64,000 nt of DNA from assembly GCA_021773435.1 (NCBI GenBank), contig JAJFKC010000007.1, forward strand, positions 62,001 to 126,000. The letters run 5' to 3'. This DNA comes from Porticoccaceae bacterium. Its GTDB lineage: Bacteria; Pseudomonadota; Gammaproteobacteria; Pseudomonadales; Porticoccaceae. Below, piece after piece: positions 27,772 to 35,373 of the stretch. The position numbers and the translations under genes are program-made. The notes under the pieces were generated by a model that saw nothing but the letters and a program-made list of their open reading frames with translations, was not told where the DNA came from and made no database searches. How positions within the stretch are numbered: position 1 is the first letter of the stretch; every line of letters starts with the position of its first letter.

Positions 27772-28695
27772 CTAGAGCATCGTACTCAGTTGACGCATAA
27801 CTCGGCGTTGACCGGGGTCCCAGCTATCACGCCGATGCAAACTACCCAGGGTATCAAACATCACCGTATCGCCCACTTGCCAGTCGTGGCAGTAAATATT
27901 GTCCTCATGGAGAGAGTGCGTGGTTAGCTCTTCAATGAGGGCATCACTCTCCTGTTTCGGCATACCGACAATATGCTTGATTATTTGGGGGCTGACATAA
28001 AGTATTTCTCTGCCTGTGTCTGGGTGGGTGACAATCAGTGGGTGCTCAGCCTGAGGGATTTGTGGCTTTGCTATACCCAATTCGGCATTTCGCTTGCGCT
28101 TAGCAAGAAAATCGGCGCGAGTTTGTCTGGTGACTGCCGATCCCGGTTGTGCTTCGCACTTTGGCGTGTCTGTTGTTTGAGGATCTTCGCCAGAGATGTA
28201 TTGGGTAATGCTGTGAAAGGCTCGCAATGATCTAAGCTTTTCGACTTGTTCTGGAGGCAGCGTTTCAAGGGCTCGATATTGATTGCAAAAGCAGGTTCGC
28301 GGTGGGTCCTTCGGAATTTCCACCGCGTTGAGGAAACTTTCTTTACCGACGCGCGGCACATAAGAATAATCTGAATGCCAACCCAACTTATCAGAACCAC
28401 CCGTGCCCTGAGCAATCCCCTGTTCATTATAAATATTATTAACTCGCAATATTTCCGGTCGCGGGCCGTTGTCCTGAAACCATTCAGAACCCTGGACCAG
28501 ATCGCCAAAACCGGAGGCAAAATTGATCAAGGCATCGTCACTGGGTTGTGGATTACCGCGAAATACCAGGACGATATGCTCGCGAAGTGCAGACAATATG
28601 GTTTGTCGATCTGAATCCTCCAGGGTCGATCCTGGTGCCCAACCCTCAACGATTGCGCCCAGCGGCTGATCCAACGGAAATATTTGTAGTGACAT
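27772..28695 (-). CDS. TauD/TfdA family Fe(II)/2-oxoglutarate dioxygenase
   Basis: Non-haem iron oxygenase that couples 2-oxoglutarate decarboxylation to hydroxylation of a small substrate. The iron motif HxD is WHSDYSY and the distal histidine is in VMFDTLGSLHRRD; the 2-oxoglutarate arginine is in PGQRRVMRQL. I start it at the ATG 28693-28695 (307 residues), which has GGAGAGGAG seven bases upstream; the frame stays open for another 20 codons. Substrates in the family include taurine, sulfate esters and aryloxyacids; none can be assigned. Confidence 0.9.
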   Translation of the reverse strand: MSLQIFPLDQPLGAIVEGWAPGSTLEDSDRQTILSALREHIVLVFRGNPQPSDDALINFASGFGDLVQGSEWFQDNGPRPEILRVNNIYNEQGIAQGTGGSDKLGWHSDYSYVPRVGKESFLNAVEIPKDPPRTCFCNQYRALETLPPEQVEKLRSLRAFHSITQYISGEDPQTTDTPKCEAQPGSAVTRQTRADFLAKRKRNAELGIAKPQIPQAEHPLIVTHPDTGREILYVSPQIIKHIVGMPKQESDALIEELTTHSLHEDNIYCHDWQVGDTVMFDTLGSLHRRDSWDPGQRRVMRQLSTML

Positions 28696-28918
28696 AACTC
28701 GCTCCTCTCCATAAAGATCAAAAAAACTATAGTCCATGGCATATTGATTTGCCACCGGCTATACACGCTAACGAGTTTTGTGCTTGACTTAGTTATGTCG
28801 AAACTATGCAGAGCCTGGATGGTATGCAGACAAGCTTTCCCCACCAGGTATTACTGTCATAATACTTGGCGACTAACTGACATTCGACTTCAAACAGGCA
28901 GATAACTAACTGAACAAC

Positions 28919-28946
28919 TGTCACTCTGAATTTATTCTGAGTGACA
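28919..28946 (+). promoter_or_regulatory. 8-bp hairpin in the leader of the 28963 gene
   Basis: TGTCACTC (28919-28926) and GAGTGACA (28939-28946) form a perfect stem with a 12-nt loop, ending only 5 bases before the ribosome site (taggag) of the next gene. It could hide the ribosome site, stabilise the 5' end, or be an operator. Confidence 0.5.
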
Positions 28947-28962
28947 CCATTAGGAGACCAGC

Positions 28963-29310
28963 ATGGCATTTACCGGCGTTGACTATATCAACAATTTTGA
29001 TCTTTATTTTGATGGTGCAGACATGACCAACGCGAGCCTATATCTGTGCATTGGCGAGCCACTATCGCCCGGACATGCACATAGTATTGTTGACGCGATG
29101 CGCAAGGCCGGACTGTGGTCAACCGAGCCGGCCAAGACGGTGCCGGACGAGCAAAAACCCATGTATGCAGAACAGATGCAATTTATTGGTGCCGTAGAAG
29201 CCGCTCTCGATGGCAAGCCCTTTTATGCTGCGGCATACGATCACGATAAATTCAAATACACACCGTCTCGCTGGGAGGAATGGCAAGCTTTTCTCTCTGA
29301 GAACTACTAG
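28963..29310 (+). CDS. Conserved-looking small protein, unknown function
   Basis: A 115-residue soluble, acidic protein with no signal peptide, cysteine motif or membrane segment. It has a strong ribosome site (TAGGAG, six bases upstream of the ATG) and coding-like composition. I recognise no family. Tyr, Phe and Trp residues are frequent (DYINNFDLYFDGAD; SRWEEWQAFLSENY). It is a single gene, transcribed away from the dioxygenase and converging on the DUF2970 gene, with a hairpin in its leader. Confidence 0.7.
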   Translation: MAFTGVDYINNFDLYFDGADMTNASLYLCIGEPLSPGHAHSIVDAMRKAGLWSTEPAKTVPDEQKPMYAEQMQFIGAVEAALDGKPFYAAAYDHDKFKYTPSRWEEWQAFLSENY

Positions 29311-29338
29311 ACATGAAGGATAAATAACGGCTCAAAGA

Positions 29339-29656
29339 TTAGGTCACCTGAGACAACACCATTCGCACAACTGCGATCACAACCACAACAAATGTGGCCG
29401 CAAAAATTAGCCCCGCCATAATAAAGTGTATCGGCTTACCCCGGCTAAAATCCCGGGTTTGGTTTGCTTTTGACTGAACTCCAAGCGCTGCGGCAAGGGT
29501 ACTACCCAGCACCTCGAAAAAGGTCAGCGGTTTGTCGTTAGACTCCACACTGTCGTCTTCAGTAACTTGTGTAGTCGGGCTTTGTGTCTCCAGAAGATCG
29601 CTTGCTGCGTCAGGTGATTCGCCGACAGCTACCGAGCTCTCGTTGTCTTTGTCCAT
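29339..29656 (-). CDS. DUF2970 membrane protein
   Basis: A 105-residue protein. The C-terminal ~65 residues are a DUF2970 domain: FEVLGSTLAAALGVQSKANQTRDFSRGKPIHFIMAG, followed by one membrane helix (IFAATFVVVVIAVVRMVL). The N-terminal 40 residues are acidic and low-complexity. The function is unknown. I use the ATG at 29654-29656; a TTG four codons upstream is open. It follows the sulfide:quinone oxidoreductase on the same strand after 56 bp and may be co-transcribed. Confidence 0.8.
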   Translation of the reverse strand: MDKDNESSVAVGESPDAASDLLETQSPTTQVTEDDSVESNDKPLTFFEVLGSTLAAALGVQSKANQTRDFSRGKPIHFIMAGLIFAATFVVVVIAVVRMVLSQVT

Positions 29657-29712
29657 ATCCACTCTCAATTATACCTAGTTTTAGCTTCATATAAATACTA
29701 TATCTACTTGTT

Positions 29713-30957
29713 TTAATTATCTTTTATATTAGATAACTCCTCAGTTCCGGCCAGCCATTCCCGCCCCTTAAGCATAAGCTGCCAATAAATAAATGGCATC
29801 ATATGGCGCTTGAGGAACCAGGCACTACGACTGGGTTTAGTGTTATCGACAGGAAAACTCGGCAGCAATTTGCCACCATAACCAAATTCGGCTAGCACGA
29901 CTTTGCCGTGCTCTACTGTCAAGGGACAGGCGCCATAACCGTTATAGCCCGCTTCAAACGCCTCGCCATTGATCGCCGCAATAAGATTTTCGCAGACCAC
30001 TGGTACCTGCTTGCGCACCGCTGCAGCCGTCTTGGCGTTGGCCGCATTAATAACATCGCCAACACCAAAGATATTAGCGTAATCAGAACTGCGCAGTGTA
30101 TGAGGATCAACAGCCAGCCAGCCCGAGTCGTCAGCACAGGGGCTATTTCGAATAAATTCAGGCGCCACCTGCGGCGGCACAACATGAATAACGTCGAAGT
30201 CTAATTCCACTTTAGTTTCGCCCTGCTGAAAAACTGCTTTCTTGCCCGGCCCATCGATAGCCACTAAATTCGATTGCAGGTTCAAATCAATATTGTAGCG
30301 TTCTATATAACGAGTCAGTGGTGGTACAAACTCGGATACGCCAAATAGCCCCGGAGTCGCCGTATAGAAAGCTATTTCATAATCGCCTAGTCGCTGCTGT
30401 TTCTCCCAGCTATGGGCAGCCAGATACATGATTTTTTGCGGAGCACCGGCGCACTTGATCGGCATGGGCGGTTGGGTAAATAACACCTTGCCTGATTTGA
30501 GCGATTGCAAACACTTTCGCGTATATTCCGCGTATTGCAGGAGGTAATTGCTGCACACACCATTTTTACCAATGGTTTCTTCAAGACCCTCAATGCCTTG
30601 CCAGTTAAGCACCAGACCAGGGCACACCACCAGATAATCGTAGGTCAAGCTTTTAGTCGTATCGAGTACAACCGTGTTGCTCTCTGGATTCAGTTTTTCC
30701 GCGCGAGCTTTAATCCACTGAACATTATTTGGCATCACGTTTGCTTCACTTCGAACGGTATCTTCAGCGTTAAAAGCATCCGCTCCAACCAGAGTAAAAG
30801 CGGCCTGATAATAATGCTGATCAGCGGGTTCTATAATCGCGACGCTTAGCCCGCGCTGACGCTTTAGCAAGCTGGCTGCAACAGCAATACCTGCCGCACC
30901 ACCGCCAATGATTAAAATTTCATGGTGTTCAGCTTGCTCGCCTTTAGTCATAGTCAT
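29713..30957 (-). CDS. Sulfide:quinone oxidoreductase-like flavoprotein
   Basis: FAD enzyme of 414 residues resembling type II sulfide:quinone oxidoreductases, which oxidise H2S to persulfide and reduce quinone at the membrane. The FAD motif is ILIIGGGAAGIAVA (~14-27). Candidate redox cysteines are C135 (NGVCSNY) and C169 (IKCAGAPQK); the segment around the latter is typical of the type II group. The C-terminal FGVGDVINAANAKTAAAVRKQ is the second flavin motif. It is downstream of a Blh-type sulfur gene, so this looks like a sulfide-detoxification operon. GGAG stands upstream of the ATG. Confidence 0.87.
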   Translation of the reverse strand: MTMTKGEQAEHHEILIIGGGAAGIAVAASLLKRQRGLSVAIIEPADQHYYQAAFTLVGADAFNAEDTVRSEANVMPNNVQWIKARAEKLNPESNTVVLDTTKSLTYDYLVVCPGLVLNWQGIEGLEETIGKNGVCSNYLLQYAEYTRKCLQSLKSGKVLFTQPPMPIKCAGAPQKIMYLAAHSWEKQQRLGDYEIAFYTATPGLFGVSEFVPPLTRYIERYNIDLNLQSNLVAIDGPGKKAVFQQGETKVELDFDVIHVVPPQVAPEFIRNSPCADDSGWLAVDPHTLRSSDYANIFGVGDVINAANAKTAAAVRKQVPVVCENLIAAINGEAFEAGYNGYGACPLTVEHGKVVLAEFGYGGKLLPSFPVDNTKPSRSAWFLKRHMMPFIYWQLMLKGREWLAGTEELSNIKDN

Positions 30958-31019
30958 TACTGGTCTCCAGTGTCATCCATTTGGATCAGTTATTACATAG
31001 TACAAAACAACTATGCTAT

Positions 31020-31061
31020 CCATAGTTAAAGCGCCATAGCTAAAGCGCCATAGTTAAAACG
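31020..31061. repeat. Tandem repeat, 3 x 14 bp, between blh and the SQR gene
   Basis: Units ccatagttaaagcg, ccatagctaaagcg and ccatagttaaaacg at 31020-31033, 31034-31047 and 31048-31061. They lie in the spacer of the putative operon. Confidence 0.9.
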
Positions 31062-31097
31062 CTGAGGCCCGCGAGCATCGGAAGTTACCAATCACGG

Positions 31098-31433
31098 CTA
31101 TTTAGTCGACTCAGCCCACAGGATGCTTGATCGCCGCCCAGTCCGGCAGTAAGCCAATACCACTTTGCTGTTGGTCAGCACCTGCTTAAAGCGCTCTAAC
31201 TGAGTATGAGCTGCCTCTGGGTTGGCCATCGGCAAGTATTCAAATCTAATACCTTCAACCTGTGCAGCTGCCGCAATGATCGTCGAGCTAGTTTGATCAG
31301 CCTCGTCATCAGGCCGGTTACACACAATCGTGGTCACCCCCAGCGTAACTGCTCGCTCAATATCGGCGATTTCAAGTTGCCCTGCTGCATACATTCCTGG
31401 TGCTAACTGCGTGATTTCTGTTTCATTACTCAT
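31098..31433 (-). CDS. Blh/DUF442 (TIGR01244-type) phosphatase-fold protein
   Basis: A 111-residue protein with the dual-specificity-phosphatase-like fold found in the N-terminal part of Blh and in stand-alone DUF442 proteins. The P-loop is CRTGRRS with Cys96 and Arg101; VTTIVCNRPDDEA is the family's other conserved patch. In Xylella and Agrobacterium the related blh genes are controlled by BigR and act in sulfide/persulfide metabolism. Here it precedes the SQR-like gene on the same strand, and an AT-rich palindrome lies 86 bp upstream, consistent with that system. Confidence 0.85.
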   Translation of the reverse strand: MSNETEITQLAPGMYAAGQLEIADIERAVTLGVTTIVCNRPDDEADQTSSTIIAAAAQVEGIRFEYLPMANPEAAHTQLERFKQVLTNSKVVLAYCRTGRRSSILWAESTK

Positions 31434-31518
31434 TTAGTTGCTCCTCTTAAAGTCTATGTCAAATTTGGCGAGATCTGTTGGGTGCCGATTCGTACTCTAC
31501 GGAGGTATCATTATCGAT

Positions 31519-31548
31519 CATATATATTATATTGTTATAATATATATG
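31519..31548. promoter_or_regulatory. AT-rich perfect palindrome, candidate BigR/SqrR-type operator
   Basis: catatatattata (31519-31531) and its exact reverse complement (31536-31548) flank TTGT. It sits between the divergent blh (start 31433) and 31644 genes. ArsR-family sulfide regulators such as BigR bind AT-rich inverted repeats of this kind upstream of blh/sqr operons. No ArsR-type gene is in the window. Confidence 0.6.
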
Positions 31549-31643
31549 AATTGAATAGTCTGCATTAAATAAACATAATCACATCTTTAATCGACATGAG
31601 CTTAACAAGCGAAGGTCCGAAACAGTAACTACTCAGGATTGCT

Positions 31644-32060
31644 ATGAGTGACGCCAAATCAACCCGTCAGAATTTGAATCAATTTTTAGGGGATTACTGC
31701 AGAGCCTTTCGACCACACAATATGCCCGCGATGGCCGACTTCTTTAATGTGCCCGTAACCATGATAAGCGGCGGTCGGGCCAATACATTAAGTACCGAAG
31801 AGCAATTGACCAATAGTCTGCAGATCGTTATGAATGGCCTGGTTACACAGGGCTTCGATCATTCGGAAATTGATGAAGTGCATATTCACCCACTCAGCGC
31901 TAAAACCGCACTACTAAGCGCAATATTCTCCAGATTAAAAACCGACGGCAGCTTATTACAAAAAATCGGCGCAACCTACACCGTGATAGATTCAGGCGAG
32001 GGATACAAAATTGCGACGCTCGTCGCGCACGACACCGATGGCCTCGTAAAAGAGGCGTGA
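31644..32060 (+). CDS. NTF2-like/SnoaL-like protein
   Basis: A 138-residue soluble protein with the look of the NTF2-like cone fold: an N-terminal helix with FLGDYCRAFRPHNMPAMADFFNVPVTMI, then GGRANTLSTEEQL and alternating strands. Similar unnamed proteins occur widely in gammaproteobacteria; some NTF2-like proteins bind small ligands or act as isomerases. No catalytic residue can be assigned. It is divergent from the Blh gene and shares the palindromic intergenic region with it, so it could belong to the same regulon. Confidence 0.65.
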   Translation: MSDAKSTRQNLNQFLGDYCRAFRPHNMPAMADFFNVPVTMISGGRANTLSTEEQLTNSLQIVMNGLVTQGFDHSEIDEVHIHPLSAKTALLSAIFSRLKTDGSLLQKIGATYTVIDSGEGYKIATLVAHDTDGLVKEA

Positions 32061-32068
32061 GCCTGGAC

Positions 32069-32656
32069 CTATCTTGAAACTTTAAATAACATTTCAAGTA
32101 AACCATTTGAAAGCAAAGTCGCTTTGGCCACAGCTATACCCGATAAAAGATCATTTAATTCCGTCTGCGGGCGGGGGAAGCAAAGGGCCTGCGGGGGCCT
32201 GCCTGGCCGCGCTTTAAGTTGGTCAATCTTCACGATTGAATACTGCTGATTGGGCAACTGACTATTTGCCTTCAAAGTATTAAAGCCGTGAATACGAGTC
32301 GCTGCCGTCAAACTAGGATGGAGTGCCTGTGTGAAGGCGCGTACGGCTCGGTTATCTAAATAATTCAACACATCCCAGAGCAAGCAGATATCGAACCGAG
32401 TTTGAGCCGGACAATTAATGGCCGTGACAAATTTATCGTGTAATTCTGTATCACTACGCTCATCGCTTTCTTCAGTCAACAAACTATCAGCCAAAAAATC
32501 TTCGCTATATAAATCAGCAAAGTAAAGACGGCATTTAAATTGAGCAAAGAAATCGACAGTTTCGGGCGAAGCCGGGCCGACATCGAGAACCGTCAGTCTA
32601 TGGTTTTCATCGACATCGGCAAATAACGAATGCAGTAGGCTCGCACGTAGGTCCAA
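32069..32656 (-). CDS. Methyltransferase-like protein
   Basis: A 195-residue protein with features of a class I SAM-dependent methyltransferase: LTVLDVGPASPETVDFF in the position of the SAM-binding motif, YFADLY for the acidic second strand, and FDICLLWDVLNYLDNRAVRAF in motif-IV position. The glycine-rich motif is weak (DVGPASP rather than DxGxGxG), so activity is uncertain. It lies 10 bp after the bactofilin gene on the same strand, suggesting an operon; a link to cell-shape functions is inference only. Confidence 0.6.
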   Translation of the reverse strand: MDLRASLLHSLFADVDENHRLTVLDVGPASPETVDFFAQFKCRLYFADLYSEDFLADSLLTEESDERSDTELHDKFVTAINCPAQTRFDICLLWDVLNYLDNRAVRAFTQALHPSLTAATRIHGFNTLKANSQLPNQQYSIVKIDQLKARPGRPPQALCFPRPQTELNDLLSGIAVAKATLLSNGLLEMLFKVSR

Positions 32657-32666
32657 TAGAGTTGGA

Positions 32667-33194
32667 TCAAGCCCCTGAGGATGCGGACGGCGTGATAGAT
32701 TCCAATGCTTCCCTCACTTCAGCGCTCGAACTCGCTGAGCGGATGCCACTTGGTTGGCTACTCATTGTCGCGCTTTCGGAAGGATCCATATCAATGCTAC
32801 CTTTGAATTTGGCACCGTCTTCAAGCGTGACGCGGGGAGCGACGATATTGCCCTTAACTTTACCCGTTCTGGAAATAACCACCTTTTCATCACCGGAAAT
32901 ATCGCCGTTCACTTCACCATCTACCTTGATGGTTTTAGCGGTAACATCAGCATTGATCCGACCAGATTGACCGATGATTACTTCATTGTTGGCAAAAGCT
33001 ATAGTGCCCTCAATAACGCCTTCAATGATGAGATTTTCGTCGCCCGACACGTCACCTTTAATCTTGATAGATGATCCGATTACAGCATTCCCTTTTGCTG
33101 AGGGTCGGGGCGAGACAGTTTCCTGCGTCGCGGCAGGCACTTCATCAAAACTGGAGGGGTCTTCAGATTTACTTGTTCGTTGTTTTTCAAACAT
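32667..33194 (-). CDS. Bactofilin (polymer-forming cytoskeletal protein)
   Basis: A 175-residue bactofilin. The central beta-helix (~38-135) has the repeating hydrophobic pattern of DUF583: GSSIKIKGDVSGDENLIIEG, IEGTIAFANNEVIIG, GRINADVTAKTIKVDGEVNGD, and similar turns. The flanking N- and C-terminal tails are Ser/Pro-rich and disordered. Bactofilins polymerise without nucleotide at the membrane and guide cell shape or local wall synthesis. It is co-directional with the methyltransferase-like gene. Confidence 0.93.
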   Translation of the reverse strand: MFEKQRTSKSEDPSSFDEVPAATQETVSPRPSAKGNAVIGSSIKIKGDVSGDENLIIEGVIEGTIAFANNEVIIGQSGRINADVTAKTIKVDGEVNGDISGDEKVVISRTGKVKGNIVAPRVTLEDGAKFKGSIDMDPSESATMSSQPSGIRSASSSAEVREALESITPSASSGA

Positions 33195-33387
33195 AATGTC
33201 ATCCTGTTAACTGGTTTTAACGATACTCTTAATTATCCCAATCAGAGCATTTACCACGATGAATATATTTAATGTTGCATAGATAAGCCGCGCAGTAATT
33301 ATAGTGTAGTCGCTTATTCCCATAACAGGCGAGAAACGCGTCACTATATCGACCAATGACAAGCCATCATCAAAATTAATTTACACG

Positions 33388-33939
33388 CTAAAAACCCGTC
33401 ACGCCTTTATCCAGCTGCACACCAAAACTGTTCAAAGCCATGGACACCATATTGTACTGACCCACAGTAAATACCACATCCATCAACTGCCGTTGGTCAT
33501 ACTGTTCGCTGAGTTCGGCCCAGGTAGCATCGCTGATCAGTGCATCGCTGTGCAGTTCATCAACGGCTCGTAATAACGAGGCATCAAATGCACTCCAGCC
33601 CTTGGCGTCCGGACCTTCTTTAATTCGAGCCATTTCTTCCTCTGTTAGTCCGGCCTCACGACCGAAAATCACATGCTGACCCCATTCGTATTCTGCCTGA
33701 CATAACCAGCCGATGCGCAGGATCAATATTTCCCGCTCCCGTGGCGCCAGGGTCGAGGTATCGCCCATGATGTGGTACGCCCACACCATAAACTTCTGAG
33801 CGGCATCCCAATGCCTAGAAAGCGTGCCCATAACATTATATGTTGGTCCGGTTTCATGAATCGGTGCCAGTACTTTGCGTTGCTCCTCCGACCACTCGCC
33901 AGCGGCCATGGGCGTAATTCTTGGTTTGGATAATTTCAT
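33388..33939 (-). CDS. Carboxymuconolactone decarboxylase family (AhpD-like) protein
   Basis: An all-helical protein of 183 residues from the ATG at 33937-33939, which has a GGGGAT ribosome site; an upstream open extension contains a low-complexity repeat and is unlikely to be translated. The motif LRIGWLCQAEYEWGQHVIFGREAGL carries the family's E-x-x-C/H arrangement (one Cys, Glu, His) on paired helices. Members act as decarboxylases, alkylhydroperoxidase-type reductants or unknown enzymes. With a single Cys in the motif it is not a classical AhpD with CxxC. Confidence 0.83.
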   Translation of the reverse strand: MKLSKPRITPMAAGEWSEEQRKVLAPIHETGPTYNVMGTLSRHWDAAQKFMVWAYHIMGDTSTLAPREREILILRIGWLCQAEYEWGQHVIFGREAGLTEEEMARIKEGPDAKGWSAFDASLLRAVDELHSDALISDATWAELSEQYDQRQLMDVVFTVGQYNMVSMALNSFGVQLDKGVTGF

Positions 33940-33953
33940 TGAATATCCCCTTG

Positions 33954-33987
33954 TTGTTTGTTGTAGGTGGTTGTTTGTTGTAGGTGG
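33954..33987. repeat. Tandem repeat, 2 x 17 bp, upstream of the AhpD-like gene
   Basis: ttgtttgttgtaggtgg occurs at 33954-33970 and 33971-33987, followed by a partial third copy (ttgttta). It lies directly before the ribosome site of the minus-strand gene. Confidence 0.9.
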
Positions 33988-34234
33988 TTGTTTATCTGCG
34001 TCAGGCAAATAGCATGACATTGACCAGTCAATACAGGGCGAGACATGACAGAGTATCAGCATCGGAAGATGGCAAACAAGGCTTTCCCGATATCCGAAAA
34101 TTAATTGCGATTGCCCATCTCAATCACTAACAATTGCAGGATTGGTTGGCCCCACCTATCATGTCGTCTTTTTTTCTTCGGCTCATTTTTTCGGATCCGG
34201 TTTTTAACATTATTCATTTTAAGGACACTTGGCA

Positions 34235-34876
34235 ATGACAATAAAAGCAGTACTTTGGGATTTCGGAGGGGTCATTACCTCTTCACCTTTTGAAGCCTTC
34301 AGCCGTTATGAGCAGGAGCAGGGCTTACCCAAAGATTTTATCAGGGGTATTAATGCCACTGACCCAGATACTAATGCCTGGGCGCAGTTTGAGTCGAGCC
34401 AGGTATCGCTAGACGAATTCGATCAGTTATTTCTCGCTGAATCTACCGCAGCGGGTCACCCGGTACCGGGCAGCGAAGTGGTGAAATTATTAGCGGGCAA
34501 TGTGCGACCAAAAATGGTTGAAGTACTCAAGCGCTGTAAGCAGGATTATAAAATTTCCTGTCTAACGAATAATGTCCGTTCTGGTACGGGCGCTGGCATG
34601 TCTCGGTCACCAGAAAATGCCGCTGCGGTCGAAGCCGCCATGGGGCTGTTTGACCATGTGCTTCAATCCAGCAAAGAAGGTATGAGAAAGCCACAGCCTG
34701 AATTCTATCTTCTTGCCTGCGAGCGTATGGAGGTCAAACCTTCAGAAGTCGTTTATCTGGATGATCTAGGCATCAATTTAAAGCCCGCTAAAAAGCTGGG
34801 TATGACGACGATTAAAGTCCTGTCTGAAACGCAGGCGATTGAGGATCTTTCGACGACGCTAAAGATTAATTTTTAG
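34235..34876 (+). CDS. HAD-IA family hydrolase
   Basis: A 213-residue HAD hydrolase like the N-terminal phosphatase domain of epoxide hydrolase and ACAD10. Motif I is VLWDFGGVITSSPFE, in which the second Asp of DxD is replaced by Gly, as is usual in that subgroup. Motif II is CLTNN, with a Lys in SSKEGMRKPQPEFY and the acidic motif YLDDLGINLKPAKKLGM. I use the ATG at 34235 (MTIKAVLWDF), with aaggac upstream; a TTG six bases earlier is possible. The substrate is unknown. It converges on the ferredoxin-like gene. Confidence 0.87.
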   Translation: MTIKAVLWDFGGVITSSPFEAFSRYEQEQGLPKDFIRGINATDPDTNAWAQFESSQVSLDEFDQLFLAESTAAGHPVPGSEVVKLLAGNVRPKMVEVLKRCKQDYKISCLTNNVRSGTGAGMSRSPENAAAVEAAMGLFDHVLQSSKEGMRKPQPEFYLLACERMEVKPSEVVYLDDLGINLKPAKKLGMTTIKVLSETQAIEDLSTTLKINF

Positions 34877-34914
34877 CTGACATAAACGATGAGGCCTGTC
34901 CTTAGCCAAATTAA

Positions 34915-35241
34915 TCAATCGTCATATTTTGGCGATATCCGCAAATGCTGAACTTTGACACCATTTTTTAGATGGCTTTCGAATATTTCATCGAGGTCTT
35001 CTTTCGATTTATAGCGGTACCAGGTCTCGTTGGGATAGACCACCATCACAGGCCCCAGCGCGCAGCGGTCAAGACAACCGGCATTGTTAACCCGTACCCC
35101 CTGCCGCCCAGCCAGACCCTCTTCTTTCACCTTCTTTTTCAGATAAGCACGCAATTCTGTCGCATCGTGATCCTGACAGCAGGCGCGGCCATCCTCGCGA
35201 AGATTGGTACACATAAACACATGTTGTTGGTAGTACGGCAT
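34915..35241 (-). CDS. Thioredoxin-like [2Fe-2S] ferredoxin
   Basis: A 108-residue protein with the thioredoxin-like 2Fe-2S fold (Azotobacter FeFd/NuoE type). Cluster cysteines are probably those in MCTNLREDGRACCQ and NNAGCLDRCALGP. The end YKSKEDLDEIFESHL is typical of the short stand-alone members. It would carry electrons in the cytoplasm; the partner is unknown. It is divergent from the enoyl-CoA hydratase, with a perfect 12-bp inverted repeat between them. Confidence 0.9.
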   Translation of the reverse strand: MPYYQQHVFMCTNLREDGRACCQDHDATELRAYLKKKVKEEGLAGRQGVRVNNAGCLDRCALGPVMVVYPNETWYRYKSKEDLDEIFESHLKNGVKVQHLRISPKYDD

Positions 35242-35288
35242 GGGCCTTCCCTAAAAATCAAAGCTCGCATTGTAATGAACGGAACCCG

Positions 35289-35318
35289 GGTGTATCCAGT
35301 CGATTAACTGGATACACC
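35289..35318. promoter_or_regulatory. Perfect 12-bp inverted repeat between divergent genes
   Basis: ggtgtatccagt (35289-35300) and its reverse complement (35307-35318) flank cgatta. No T-tract follows on either side, so it looks more like an operator for the ferredoxin or hydratase promoters than a terminator. Confidence 0.6.
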
Positions 35319-35373
35319 TCCAATCAGCAGTTACCATAACAGTCACAACAGGACATATATCGAGGCCACAGCC

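Noticed and set aside
33940-34062. A 41-codon N-terminal extension of the AhpD-like protein
   Set aside because: It runs through a 17-bp tandem repeat and precedes a good ribosome site and a family-typical start at 33939.
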